Below are positions 6,942-15,093 of a DNA stretch of 37,706 bases, in pieces. The stretch comes from SVTX01 sp045658225. Its GTDB lineage: Bacteria; Bacillota; Clostridia; Oscillospirales; CAG-272. The stretch covers positions 1-37,706 of the forward strand of contig JAZOUO010000089.1 of assembly GCA_045658225.1 (NCBI GenBank). Direction: 5' to 3'. The notes beneath the pieces are model-generated. The model was given only the letters and a program-made list of their open reading frames with translations. It searched no databases and was not told where the DNA came from. The stretch's first letter is position 1. Each line of letters begins with the position of its first letter. Made by a program: the position numbers and the translations under genes.

Positions 6942-8702
6942 ATGGTACAAGGTAAAATACTGAAGGTGTCCGGCCCTCTTGTTATTGCGGAGGGAATGAA
7001 GGAAGCGGATATGTTCAACGTGGTACGTGTTGGCGAAAATCGCCTTATCGGTGAGATAATCGAAATGCACGGCGACCGCGCGTCTATCGAGGTCTATGAG
7101 GAAACTGCTGGACTTGGACGCGGAGACATAGTAGTTGACACCGGCGCGCCGCTTTCCGTTGAGCTCGGCCCCGGACTTCTTACTAACATATACGACGGTA
7201 TTCAGCGTCCTCTTGAGGCTATCCGCGAGATCTCAGGCTCAAATATTGCAAGAGGTGTTGACATTCCCTCGCTTGACAGAAGCAAGGTCTGGCACTTTGA
7301 GGCTCAGCGCAAGTTTGGAGATATACTCAAGGCGGGCGATGTTCTTGGCGTAGTAAAGGAAAACGACGTCATAGAGCACAAGATAATGGTTCCTCCCAAG
7401 ATGGACGGAAGCATAGTTGAGATTCGCTCGGGCGATTTTACAGTCACGGACAGAATAGGCAAGATAAAGCTTTTTGACGGAACTATAGTTGATCTCACTC
7501 TGATGCAGAAGTGGCCGGTGCGTGTGGCTCGTCCCTACGCGCAAAAACTTCCTCCCGTTGAGCCTATGATAACGGGACAGAGAGTTATTGATGCGCTTTT
7601 CCCTATAGCAAAGGGAGGCACTGCGTGTGTTCCCGGTCCTTTCGGTTCGGGTAAGACTGTTGTTCAGCATCAGCTTGCAAAGTGGAGTGACGTTGATATC
7701 GTGGTCTACATCGGCTGCGGTGAGCGCGGAAACGAGATGACTGACGTTCTTCGCGAATTCCCCGAGCTTGTTGACCCCAAAACAGGCAAGTCGCTTATGG
7801 AGAGAACCGTTCTTATAGCAAACACGTCGGATATGCCTGTTGCGGCACGTGAAGCATCTATTTATACAGGTATTACTATCGCGGAATATTACAGAGATAT
7901 GGGATATTCGGTCGCGGTTATTGCAGATTCCACGTCACGTTGGGCAGAGGCTTTGCGCGAAATGTCGGGAAGACTTGAGGAAATGCCCGGCGAGGAGGGA
8001 TATCCTGCATATCTTACATCCCGTCTTGCTCAGTTCTACGAGAGGGCAGGTAAGGTCGTATGTCTTGGAAGTGACGGCCGTCAGGGTGCGCTCTCGGCAA
8101 TCGGCGCGGTATCACCCCAGGGTGGAGATATTTCTGAACCTGTCACTCAGGCAACGCTTCGTATAGTTAAGGTGTTCTGGGGACTTGATTCCTCGCTTGC
8201 ATACAGACGTCATTTTCCTGCTATAAACTGGCTCAACTCCTATTCACTCTACCGCGACAGACTTTCCGAGTGGTTCGGCGAGAATGTTGGCAAGGAGTGG
8301 ATGACCCTTACGGGAAGATGTCTTAAGACCCTTCAGGTTGAGGAGAGCCTTCAGGAGATAGTTAAGCTCGTAGGTATGGACGCCCTCTCAAACGAGGACA
8401 GACTCACCCTTGAGACAGCGCGCTCGATACGCGAGGATTTCCTCCAGCAGAACGCGTTTGAGGATGGTGATAGCTATACTCAGCTTGATAAGCAAATGGC
8501 ACTTATGAAGCTTGTATTTGCCTTTGAGGAAAAGGCGGGCAGAGCGATAGAGAACGGTGCGGACATCGATGAGGTTTCCGAGATTCCCGTGCGTGAGGCT
8601 ATCGGTCGATTTAAGGCGGTTCCTTACGCTCAGTACAAGAATGAGTACGCCAGAATAATTGATCAGCTTGATACAGAGCTTTCGGCTCTTACGAATAAAT
8701 AA
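6942..8702 (+). CDS. ntpA: V-type ATPase catalytic subunit A
   Basis: A 586-residue catalytic subunit that hydrolyses ATP in the A3B3 head. The P-loop GPFGSGKT occupies residues 232-239 with K238. The non-homologous bulge region specific to A subunits (about 115-190) is present, followed by GCGERGNEMTDVLREFPEL (catalytic glutamate region, around residue 260) and SRWAEALREMSGRLEEMPGEEGYPAYL (arginine and Walker B region). Full length and intact, with no missing catalytic residue seen. It lies 20 bp after subunit F and 16 bp before subunit B. Confidence 0.98.
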   Translation: MVQGKILKVSGPLVIAEGMKEADMFNVVRVGENRLIGEIIEMHGDRASIEVYEETAGLGRGDIVVDTGAPLSVELGPGLLTNIYDGIQRPLEAIREISGSNIARGVDIPSLDRSKVWHFEAQRKFGDILKAGDVLGVVKENDVIEHKIMVPPKMDGSIVEIRSGDFTVTDRIGKIKLFDGTIVDLTLMQKWPVRVARPYAQKLPPVEPMITGQRVIDALFPIAKGGTACVPGPFGSGKTVVQHQLAKWSDVDIVVYIGCGERGNEMTDVLREFPELVDPKTGKSLMERTVLIANTSDMPVAAREASIYTGITIAEYYRDMGYSVAVIADSTSRWAEALREMSGRLEEMPGEEGYPAYLTSRLAQFYERAGKVVCLGSDGRQGALSAIGAVSPQGGDISEPVTQATLRIVKVFWGLDSSLAYRRHFPAINWLNSYSLYRDRLSEWFGENVGKEWMTLTGRCLKTLQVEESLQEIVKLVGMDALSNEDRLTLETARSIREDFLQQNAFEDGDSYTQLDKQMALMKLVFAFEEKAGRAIENGADIDEVSEIPVREAIGRFKAVPYAQYKNEYARIIDQLDTELSALTNK

Positions 8703-8718
8703 TAGGAGGACAACTGAA

Positions 8719-10092
8719 ATGATCAGAGAATACAGAACTATTCAGGAAGTTGCGGGTCCTCTTATGCTTGTAAAGCAGGTCGAGGGAGTCAAATACGACG
8801 AGCTTGGCGAGATCGAGCTACCGAATGGCGAGGTTCGCAGATGCCGTGTGCTTGAGGTAAACGGTTCAAACGTTCTAGTTCAGCTTTTTGAATCTGGCGC
8901 GGGTATAAACGTGGCTAATTCAAAGGTGCGTTTTTCGGGACACGGCGTGCGTCTTGACGTATCCGAGAATATGCTCGGCAGAGTATTTAACGGAATGGGC
9001 GAGATTATTGACGGCGGTGCAAAAATAATTCCCGATAAGTCGCTTGACATAAACGGCACACCTATTAACCCTGCGGCTAGATATTATCCCTCGGAATTTA
9101 TACAGACGGGAGTTTCCACAATTGACGGACTTAACACTCTGGTGCGCGGACAGAAGCTTCCCATTTTTTCAGGCTCGGGACTTCCTCACGCAAACCTTGC
9201 CGCGCAGATAGCACGTCAGGCAAAGGTGCTTGGCGACAGCGAAAAATTCGCCGTTGTATTTGCAGCAGTAGGTATCACGTTTGAGGAGGCGGACTTCTTT
9301 ATCTCCGACTTCAAAAAGACGGGCGCTATCGACCGCACGGTGCTCTTTATGAACCTTGCGTCTGACCCCGCTATCGAGAGAATATCCACACCGCGTATGG
9401 CGCTTACCGCGGCAGAATATCTTGCGTTTGAGTGCAATATGCATGTGCTTGTAATCATAACCGATATAACAAACTATGCCGAGGCTCTCCGTGAGGTTTC
9501 GGCGGCGAGAAAGGAAGTCCCCGGACGCCGCGGATATCCCGGTTATCTCTATACTGACCTTGCAACTATGTACGAGAGAGCAGGTAGAAAAATGGGATCT
9601 GATGGCTCAATTACTATGATACCCATACTCTCAATGCCCGAGGACGACAAGACGCATCCAATCCCCGACCTTACGGGTTATATTACAGAGGGACAGATAA
9701 TTTTGTCGCGCGAAATGTACCGCAAGGGATATATGCCTCCCGTTGACGTATTGCCCTCGCTCTCACGTCTTAAGGACAAGGGAATAGGTGCAGGTAAGAC
9801 TCGTGAGGATCACGCGGGCGTTATGAACCAGCTCTTCTCGTCTTACGCAAGAGGTAAGGAAGCAAAGGAACTTATGGTGGTGCTTGGCGAGGCGGCGCTC
9901 ACGCCTATTGACCGTCTTTATGCTAAATTCTCGGATGCGTTCGAGGCTGAATATATAAATCAGGGCTTTTATGAGAACAGAAGCATTGAGGATACTATGA
10001 ACCTCGGTTGGAAGCTGCTCTCAATTCTTCCTAGATCCGAGATGAAGAGAATAAAGCCCGAATTCGTTGAGAAATACTGGCCTAAAAAATGA
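8719..10092 (+). CDS. ntpB: V-type ATPase subunit B
   Basis: A 457-residue non-catalytic partner of subunit A in the nucleotide-binding head. Like other V/A-type B subunits it lacks a standard P-loop (FSGSGLPHANLAAQIARQA in its place). It carries AEALREVSAARKEVPGRRGYPGYLYTDLATMYERAG, which contributes the arginine finger to the A-B interface. The start is ATG 8719 with AGGAGG (8704-8709); in-frame codons further upstream lie inside subunit A and are rejected. The gene is followed by subunit D after 37 bp. Confidence 0.98.
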   Translation: MIREYRTIQEVAGPLMLVKQVEGVKYDELGEIELPNGEVRRCRVLEVNGSNVLVQLFESGAGINVANSKVRFSGHGVRLDVSENMLGRVFNGMGEIIDGGAKIIPDKSLDINGTPINPAARYYPSEFIQTGVSTIDGLNTLVRGQKLPIFSGSGLPHANLAAQIARQAKVLGDSEKFAVVFAAVGITFEEADFFISDFKKTGAIDRTVLFMNLASDPAIERISTPRMALTAAEYLAFECNMHVLVIITDITNYAEALREVSAARKEVPGRRGYPGYLYTDLATMYERAGRKMGSDGSITMIPILSMPEDDKTHPIPDLTGYITEGQIILSREMYRKGYMPPVDVLPSLSRLKDKGIGAGKTREDHAGVMNQLFSSYARGKEAKELMVVLGEAALTPIDRLYAKFSDAFEAEYINQGFYENRSIEDTMNLGWKLLSILPRSEMKRIKPEFVEKYWPKK

Positions 10093-10129
10093 TTTTTATA
10101 ATTAAAATTTTGAAAGGAGAGTAGTAGGC

Positions 10130-10786
10130 ATGGCACAGCTTCGTGTAAATCCTACCCGAATGGAACTGAAAAAGCTTCAAGCGCGCTATAATACTGCTCG
10201 CCGAGGACATAAGCTTCTCAAGGATAAGCGAGATGAGCTTATGCGTCAGTTTTTGGAGATAGTTCGCGACTATAAGGCTTTGCGCCAGAAGGTTGAGGGA
10301 GCGTTGTCCGACGTTTACGGAAGCTTTTCCGCCGCAGCAGCTCTGACAGGGCCCAAGATGCTTGAGGAAGCGCTTATAATGCCTAAAAAAGAGGGCGAGC
10401 TCTATGTGGATTATAAAAATCTTATGAGTGTCACAGTTCCCGTATTTGATTTCAGACTAAAGGGCAACAGCTCGGCAGACAGCTATAATTACGGCTTTGC
10501 CTTTACGTCGGGTGAGCTTGACGCGTCGCTTGCGTCACTTTCCGAGGTCATGGAGGACATGATAAAGCTTGCGGAAATTGAAAAGACGGCTCAACTGCTT
10601 GCGCAGGAGATAGAAAGAACCCGACGGAGAGTAAACGCGCTGGAGTATATTATGATGCCGCAGTATCTTGAGGCTATAAAGACTATAAAGATGAAGCTTG
10701 ACGAAAACGAGAGGGGAAATACCACACGTCTTATGAAAGTCAAGGATATGATGCTTAAGGAGCAGATGAATTATTCGGAAGAATAA
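10130..10786 (+). CDS. ntpD: V-type ATPase subunit D (central axle)
   Basis: A 218-residue protein with long N- and C-terminal helices that form the antiparallel coiled-coil axle. The N-terminus RVNPTRMELKKLQARYNTARRGHKLLKDKRDELMRQF and the C-terminal RTRRRVNALEYIMMPQYLEAIKTIKMKLDENERGN segment are the conserved family signatures. It is preceded by GAAAGGAG and is the last gene before the operon's terminator. Enterococcus ntpH and ntpJ have no counterpart here. Confidence 0.96.
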   Translation: MAQLRVNPTRMELKKLQARYNTARRGHKLLKDKRDELMRQFLEIVRDYKALRQKVEGALSDVYGSFSAAAALTGPKMLEEALIMPKKEGELYVDYKNLMSVTVPVFDFRLKGNSSADSYNYGFAFTSGELDASLASLSEVMEDMIKLAEIEKTAQLLAQEIERTRRRVNALEYIMMPQYLEAIKTIKMKLDENERGNTTRLMKVKDMMLKEQMNYSEE

Positions 10787-10825
10787 GTACAGGCGTCGGC
10801 ATAATTTGCCGGCGCCTGTACTTTT
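10787..10825 (+). terminator. Terminator of the V-type ATPase operon
   Basis: GTACAGGCGTCGGC (10787-10800) pairs with GCCGGCGCCTGTAC (10808-10821, one wobble pair) and is followed by TTTT. It starts 1 bp after the subunit D stop codon. Confidence 0.88.
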
Positions 10826-10844
10826 CCTATTTTGTCGAATACTC

Positions 10845-10874
10845 TTGACAAAACCTTTGTATCGGTGTTATAAT
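10845..10874 (+). promoter_or_regulatory. Promoter of mscL
   Basis: Consensus TTGACA (10845-10850) and TATAAT (10869-10874) are 18 bp apart, with an extended -10 TG at 10866-10867. Confidence 0.85.
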
Positions 10875-10909
10875 AATCAAGTAAGAAAAATAAATATTGG
10901 GAGAAAAAA

Positions 10910-11545
10910 ATGAAAAAGTTTTTTGCTGAATTCAAGAAATTTATAACCCGCGGAAACGTACTCGATATGTCCGTCGGTGTTATCGTCGGTGGAGCTTTCA
11001 CCGCAATAGTCAACGGCATGAGCAATTTTATACTCAAGCCTATTATCAACTGGATACTCGCGCTTATTCTTGGCAAGGATTCACTCAGCGAGATATACAC
11101 CTTCCTCGGAGAGCCCGCTTATAAGGACGTGCTTGATGCAGAAGGCGCAGTTATAGGACAAGAGATAGACCTTGCAAACTCCATATACATAGACTGGGGT
11201 TCGTTTATCAACGCGATCATCAACTTCATTCTTATCGCGCTCGTTCTCTTTATCATCGTTCGCACCATTAACAATATGAAGGACAAGAGCGCTGATGCAA
11301 AGAAGGGCAGACTCACCAAGGAGCAGAAAAAGGAGCTCAAGGCAGCAGGCGTTAAGAGATGCAACCGCAAGGCTGTAGCGGCATACTTTGAGGATAAGGA
11401 AAGACTTGAGGCAGAGGCAAAGGCTAAGGCTGATGCTGAGGCAGAGGCAGCGGCTGCAGAGGCAGCAAGACTTGATCGCGAGGCTAATCCCACAACCGAG
11501 GATCTTCTCAAGAGAATTGTAGTTCTTCTCGAATCCAAAAACTGA
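10910..11545 (+). CDS. mscL: Large-conductance mechanosensitive channel MscL with long C-terminal extension
   Basis: MscL is a pentameric membrane channel that opens under membrane tension to release solutes in osmotic downshock. The N-terminus FKKFITRGNVLDMSVGVIVGGAFTAIVN and the first helix are canonical; the second helix is around residues 97-118 (FINAIINFILIALVLFIIV). The protein is 211 residues compared with about 130-150 usually. The extra length is a Lys-rich then Ala/Glu-rich segment (about 125-195, helical and probably coiled coil) placed before the normal C-terminal bundle motif TTEDLLKRIVVLLESKN. It has its own promoter and GGGAG ribosome site. Confidence 0.94.
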   Translation: MKKFFAEFKKFITRGNVLDMSVGVIVGGAFTAIVNGMSNFILKPIINWILALILGKDSLSEIYTFLGEPAYKDVLDAEGAVIGQEIDLANSIYIDWGSFINAIINFILIALVLFIIVRTINNMKDKSADAKKGRLTKEQKKELKAAGVKRCNRKAVAAYFEDKERLEAEAKAKADAEAEAAAAEAARLDREANPTTEDLLKRIVVLLESKN

Positions 11546-11557
11546 TAATATTTTAGT

Positions 11558-11587
11558 AGGACCGACACGCATAGCGCTGTCGGTCTT
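11558..11587 (+). terminator. Hairpin after mscL, possible weak terminator
   Basis: AGGACCGACA (11558-11567) pairs with TGTCGGTCTT (11578-11587). The U-tract is poor (TTGCT), so partial read-through into the following gene is likely. Confidence 0.45.
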
Positions 11588-11609
11588 GCTATGAAAGGAA
11601 GGGGATAGG

Positions 11610-12323
11610 GTGACAAGGAAAATATCGTTTGACATTATAATATTTTCGCTTATTCAGCTTGTTCTTTACTTAATGATATTCGCCGTGGGCGGAGATATAG
11701 TGCGCTACCTTGTGATAATTTTTGCGTTTTTATTCTCGGCATTGTTTATCTCAAAGGATAAAAACAGTTATCTTACTGTAGGTGCGCTTGCCTTTACTCT
11801 TGTAGCAGATTTGTTTTTGGTGATAATTAATCCTGCACAGCAGCTATTGGGAATGATTTTTTTCTGTGGAGCACAATTTTTTCACGCATCGAGAGTTCAT
11901 TTTTTCTTTGAGAGCAAAATGGTGAGGAGCATCACACTTATGTTTAGGGTTGCGGCAATTTTTGCTGTTCAGATAGTGACGGTAATAGTGCTTGGTGATG
12001 CGTATGATGCTCTTTCAGCTATATCCATGCTTTATTTCACCAATATAATTTTGAATACTGTATACGCATTTGTACACTTCAAAAGGCAACCTGTGTATGC
12101 GCTTGGAATGCTGCTTTTTGTGTTCTGCGATGTATTCGTAGGGCTTTCCGGCGCGCTTGGAACGTATTTTACGGCATCCAAAAGCAGTATAATATATAAA
12201 ATAGCAAACCCACCGTTTGATGCTGCGTGGATGTTTTACGCTCCGTCACAGACATTGATATCCATAAGCTCGCACCCGACTATTTATAAAAATTCAAAAG
12301 GCGGTAGAATATGCAATCGTTAA
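11610..12323 (+). CDS. Multi-pass membrane protein, possibly YhhN-like
   Basis: A 237-residue hydrophobic protein with about seven to eight membrane helices. The paired patterns LTVGALAFTLVADLFLVI (around residue 58) and LGMLLFVFCDVFVGLSG (around residue 168), each with an Asp inside a helix, resemble the YhhN/TMEM86 (lysoplasmalogenase-like) family, whose two conserved acidic residues lie in such helices. This match is by eye and moderate. The start is GTG 11610 with AAGGGG upstream. Its last 13 bp overlap the L-serine dehydratase gene, so the two are likely cotranscribed. No promoter of its own is evident. Confidence 0.6.
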   Translation: MTRKISFDIIIFSLIQLVLYLMIFAVGGDIVRYLVIIFAFLFSALFISKDKNSYLTVGALAFTLVADLFLVIINPAQQLLGMIFFCGAQFFHASRVHFFFESKMVRSITLMFRVAAIFAVQIVTVIVLGDAYDALSAISMLYFTNIILNTVYAFVHFKRQPVYALGMLLFVFCDVFVGLSGALGTYFTASKSSIIYKIANPPFDAAWMFYAPSQTLISISSHPTIYKNSKGGRICNR

Positions 12324-13504
12324 AATATCTTTACAGAATAGGAATAGGACCGTCCTCCTCGCACACCATAGGCCCTTTCAATGCGGCAAAGCGATTTCTT
12401 CTTGAAAACAGAGAAGCGAGTAGCTTTAAGGTAATTCTTTACGGCTCGCTTGCCAAAACAGGTCAGGGACACATGACAGATAAGGTCATCTCCGAGGTGT
12501 TTTCGGACAGAGAGTGCGAGATAATATTCGACTATGAGACAGAGACGGATTTTCATCCCAACACAATGGAGCTTTTTGCTTTCTACTCTGACCGTACCAT
12601 AAGCACCAAAGCATACAGCATTGGCGGCGGAGAGGTGCTTTTTGAGGGCGAGGAACGTGATGTTCACGCTGAGGTATATCCGCTTAACTCCTTTACTGAA
12701 ATTTCCGAGTATTGCCGCGAAAGAGAAATTCGTCTTTGGCAGTATGTTGAGGAATGTGAGGGTAAAGAGATTTGGGAATATCTTTACACTATCTGGGGTA
12801 TTATGAAGAACGCCATAAAGGTAGGTCTTACCAAAGAGGGAGTTCTTCATGGCGGCATAGGCACGCAGAGAAAGGCTAAATATCTTTACAGACAAAGACA
12901 TATCGACGAAAGCGAGGAAACCAAGACAAACCGTCTCGTGTGCGCTTACGCTTACGCTGTAAGCGAGCAGAACGCATCTTGCGGCACAATTGTCACCGCC
13001 CCCACTTGCGGTGCGTGCGGCGTTGTTCCTGCGGTGCTTATGTTTTTGCAGAAAAAAAGAAATTTCTCGGACGAGCAGATCGTTCATGCGCTTGCAACTG
13101 CGGGAATTATTGGGAACCTTATCAAGACCAATGCGTCTATAAGCGGTGCAGAGTGCGGATGTCAGGCGGAGATAGGCACTGCTTGCGCTATGGCGGCAGC
13201 GGCGGCGGGCGAGCTTTACGAGCTTGATCTTGACCAGATAGAATATGCGGCGGAGATCTCTATTGAGCATCACTTGGGTCTTACATGCGACCCCGTTCGC
13301 GGACTTGTGCAGATACCCTGTATTGAGAGAAACGCTATCGCAGCGATGCGCGCGCTCAACGCGGTAAATCTTGCGGATTTTCTTGCCGACTCGCGCATGA
13401 TAACCTTCGATATGATAGTTGAAACTATGTACGAAACAGGCAAGGACCTCAAAGTAAACTATCGAGAAACGTCCGAGGGCGGACTTGCGAAGAAATATAA
13501 ATAA
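12311..13504 (+). CDS. sdaA: L-serine dehydratase (Fe-S, single chain)
   Basis: Converts L-serine to pyruvate and ammonia in the cytoplasm using an oxygen-sensitive [4Fe-4S] cluster. The N-terminal beta-domain motif GPSSSHTIGP is at residues 13-22. The alpha domain has TAPTCGACGVVPA (229-241), KTNASISGAECGCQ, and cysteines C284, C326 and C337. Their spacing (42 and 11) matches the cluster ligands of the characterised Legionella enzyme (C343, C385, C396). At 397 residues it is shorter than E. coli SdaA (454) but carries both domains in one chain. It overlaps the upstream membrane-protein gene by 13 bp and ends at a terminator. Confidence 0.94.
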   Translation: MQSLKYLYRIGIGPSSSHTIGPFNAAKRFLLENREASSFKVILYGSLAKTGQGHMTDKVISEVFSDRECEIIFDYETETDFHPNTMELFAFYSDRTISTKAYSIGGGEVLFEGEERDVHAEVYPLNSFTEISEYCREREIRLWQYVEECEGKEIWEYLYTIWGIMKNAIKVGLTKEGVLHGGIGTQRKAKYLYRQRHIDESEETKTNRLVCAYAYAVSEQNASCGTIVTAPTCGACGVVPAVLMFLQKKRNFSDEQIVHALATAGIIGNLIKTNASISGAECGCQAEIGTACAMAAAAAGELYELDLDQIEYAAEISIEHHLGLTCDPVRGLVQIPCIERNAIAAMRALNAVNLADFLADSRMITFDMIVETMYETGKDLKVNYRETSEGGLAKKYK

Positions 13505-13542
13505 CGGACACCTTGTATCTGAAGACTATTATAAAAAACAAA

Positions 13543-13578
13543 AAATCGGTTTGCTATTATGCAGACCGATTTTTTATT
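13543..13578 (+). terminator. Terminator after L-serine dehydratase
   Basis: AAATCGGTTTGC (13543-13554) pairs with GCAGACCGATTT (13561-13572) around TATTAT, and a T-rich tract follows. Confidence 0.88.
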
Positions 13579-13624
13579 TTAGAATATTTACGTTATATCG
13601 GGAAAAAATAAAAATATGATTACT

Positions 13625-13654
13625 ATTTTTGCGCGCGCTGTACGCGTCAAAAAT
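13625..13654 (+). promoter_or_regulatory. Candidate operator of the hexuronate operon
   Basis: A 30-bp inverted repeat with ATTTTTG (13625-13631) and CAAAAAT (13648-13654) as outer arms and alternating CG inside each arm, placed 24 bp before the symporter start. A possible -10 (TATGAT, 13615-13620) lies just upstream, so a protein bound here could block transcription start. The regulator is not in the window. No clear -35 was found. Confidence 0.45.
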
Positions 13655-13677
13655 CAGGTATAACGGAGGATTATAAA

Positions 13678-15093
13678 ATGACAGATTCAAAAGAGCTGCG
13701 ACCGTTTGGGTGGCGGGATAAGATAGGATATATGCTTGGTAATTTCGGTAATGATTTTACCTTTACGTTTGCAAGTGTTTTTTTGCTCGTGTTCTACACC
13801 AAGGTACTTGGCATTTCGTCAGCGCTTGTGGGAACTATGTTCCTTATAGCAAGATTTGTAGATGCGGTGACGGATATTACTATGGGTAGAATAGTTGACA
13901 GAGCGCGTCCTGCACGCGACGGCAAATTCAAGCCGTGGCTGAGGAGAATGTGCGGACCTGTGGCTATTGCAAGCTTTTTGATGTATCAAAGCTCGCTAGC
14001 GGGCGCGTCGATGACTGTAAAGATTGTTTATATGTTCGTCACCTATCTTATCTGGAGCAGTGTTTTTTATACCTCGATAAATATTCCGTACGGTTCTATG
14101 GCTTCTGTGATAAGCGCAGAATCAGACGAGCGCGCCGCACTCTCCACATTTAGAAGTGTGGCATCGGCGGTTGTAAATATTATAATAGGCGTTGGAGTAC
14201 CGCTTTTGGTCTATGAAACTGACGCTTTTGGTAATGAGATAGTAATTGGTTCAAGATTTACGCTTGTTGCGGGTATTTTCTCAGTGTTTACTATTATTTG
14301 TTATCTTGCGTGTTATTTCCTAACTACAGAGAGAATAAAGTCTACAGAGCCCAAAAGACATCTTAAGATGAGCTTTGGTGAGACTTTTAAAACGCTCGTG
14401 ACAAGCCGAGCGCTCCTCGGAATAATTCTTGCGTCTATTGGAATTCTTGCTGCCCAGCTTTTGTCGCAGTCAATAAATCAGTATCTTTTTATCGACTACT
14501 TCAAGGACAAAAACGGAATTGCGATAATGAGTATCGTGAGTATGATACCCTCGCTCGCACTCGCACCCCTTGCAGTACCACTAGTACGTCGATTTGGCAA
14601 AAAGGAGCTTGGAGTTTTTGGAAGCCTTTGCGGCGCGGTATCTTGCTTTTTGCTATTTTTCCTCAGGACAACATCCGTATGGACTTATATTATAATAAAT
14701 CTTTTCGGATTTTTGGGCTTTGGAATATTTAATCTCATAATGTGGGCAATAATTACTGATATAATAGACGACAGAGAAGTAAGAAGCGGACACAGAGAGG
14801 ACGGCACGGTTTATGCGGTGTATTCATTTGCACGAAAGGTAGGTCAGGCGGTAGCGGGGGGCCTTGGCGGTTGGACGCTTAGCTGGATAGGGTTTGATTC
14901 CTCAGTGCAGGTGCAATCTGAGACTGTGGCAAACGGAATATACACCATCGCTACTCTGATACCTGCGATTCTTTATATCACGGTTGCTTTGTCACTTGCG
15001 TTTATTTATCCATTGAACAAGCATCGCGTGGCGGAAAACATCTCTGTTTTAAAACAACGAAATCGGAATACTGGGGGAGAATCCAATGCGTAA
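13678..15093 (+). CDS. GPH-family sugar:cation symporter (MelB/UidB-like)
   Basis: A 471-residue, 12-helix major facilitator of the glycoside-pentoside-hexuronide:cation symporter family in the cytoplasmic membrane. The cation-site signature of MelB (R52, D55, D59) is kept as R59, D62 and D66 in ARFVDAVTDITMG, followed by GKFKPWL (82-88) and NIPYGSMASVIS. Coupling to Na+ or H+ is therefore expected. The substrate is not fixed by sequence, but the downstream genes (GH2 hydrolase and hexuronate catabolism) suggest beta-glucuronides or related glycosides. It is the first gene of a five-gene operon, with an inverted-repeat operator candidate and GGAGG upstream. Its end overlaps the GH2 gene by 8 bp. 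Confidence 0.9.
   Translation: MTDSKELRPFGWRDKIGYMLGNFGNDFTFTFASVFLLVFYTKVLGISSALVGTMFLIARFVDAVTDITMGRIVDRARPARDGKFKPWLRRMCGPVAIASFLMYQSSLAGASMTVKIVYMFVTYLIWSSVFYTSINIPYGSMASVISAESDERAALSTFRSVASAVVNIIIGVGVPLLVYETDAFGNEIVIGSRFTLVAGIFSVFTIICYLACYFLTTERIKSTEPKRHLKMSFGETFKTLVTSRALLGIILASIGILAAQLLSQSINQYLFIDYFKDKNGIAIMSIVSMIPSLALAPLAVPLVRRFGKKELGVFGSLCGAVSCFLLFFLRTTSVWTYIIINLFGFLGFGIFNLIMWAIITDIIDDREVRSGHREDGTVYAVYSFARKVGQAVAGGLGGWTLSWIGFDSSVQVQSETVANGIYTIATLIPAILYITVALSLAFIYPLNKHRVAENISVLKQRNRNTGGESNA

Noticed and set aside
12320..13273. Long minus-strand open frame of 317 codons opposite L-serine dehydratase
   Set aside because: It lies entirely within a well-supported plus-strand gene, has no ribosome site or family resemblance, and its composition is that of an antisense shadow.
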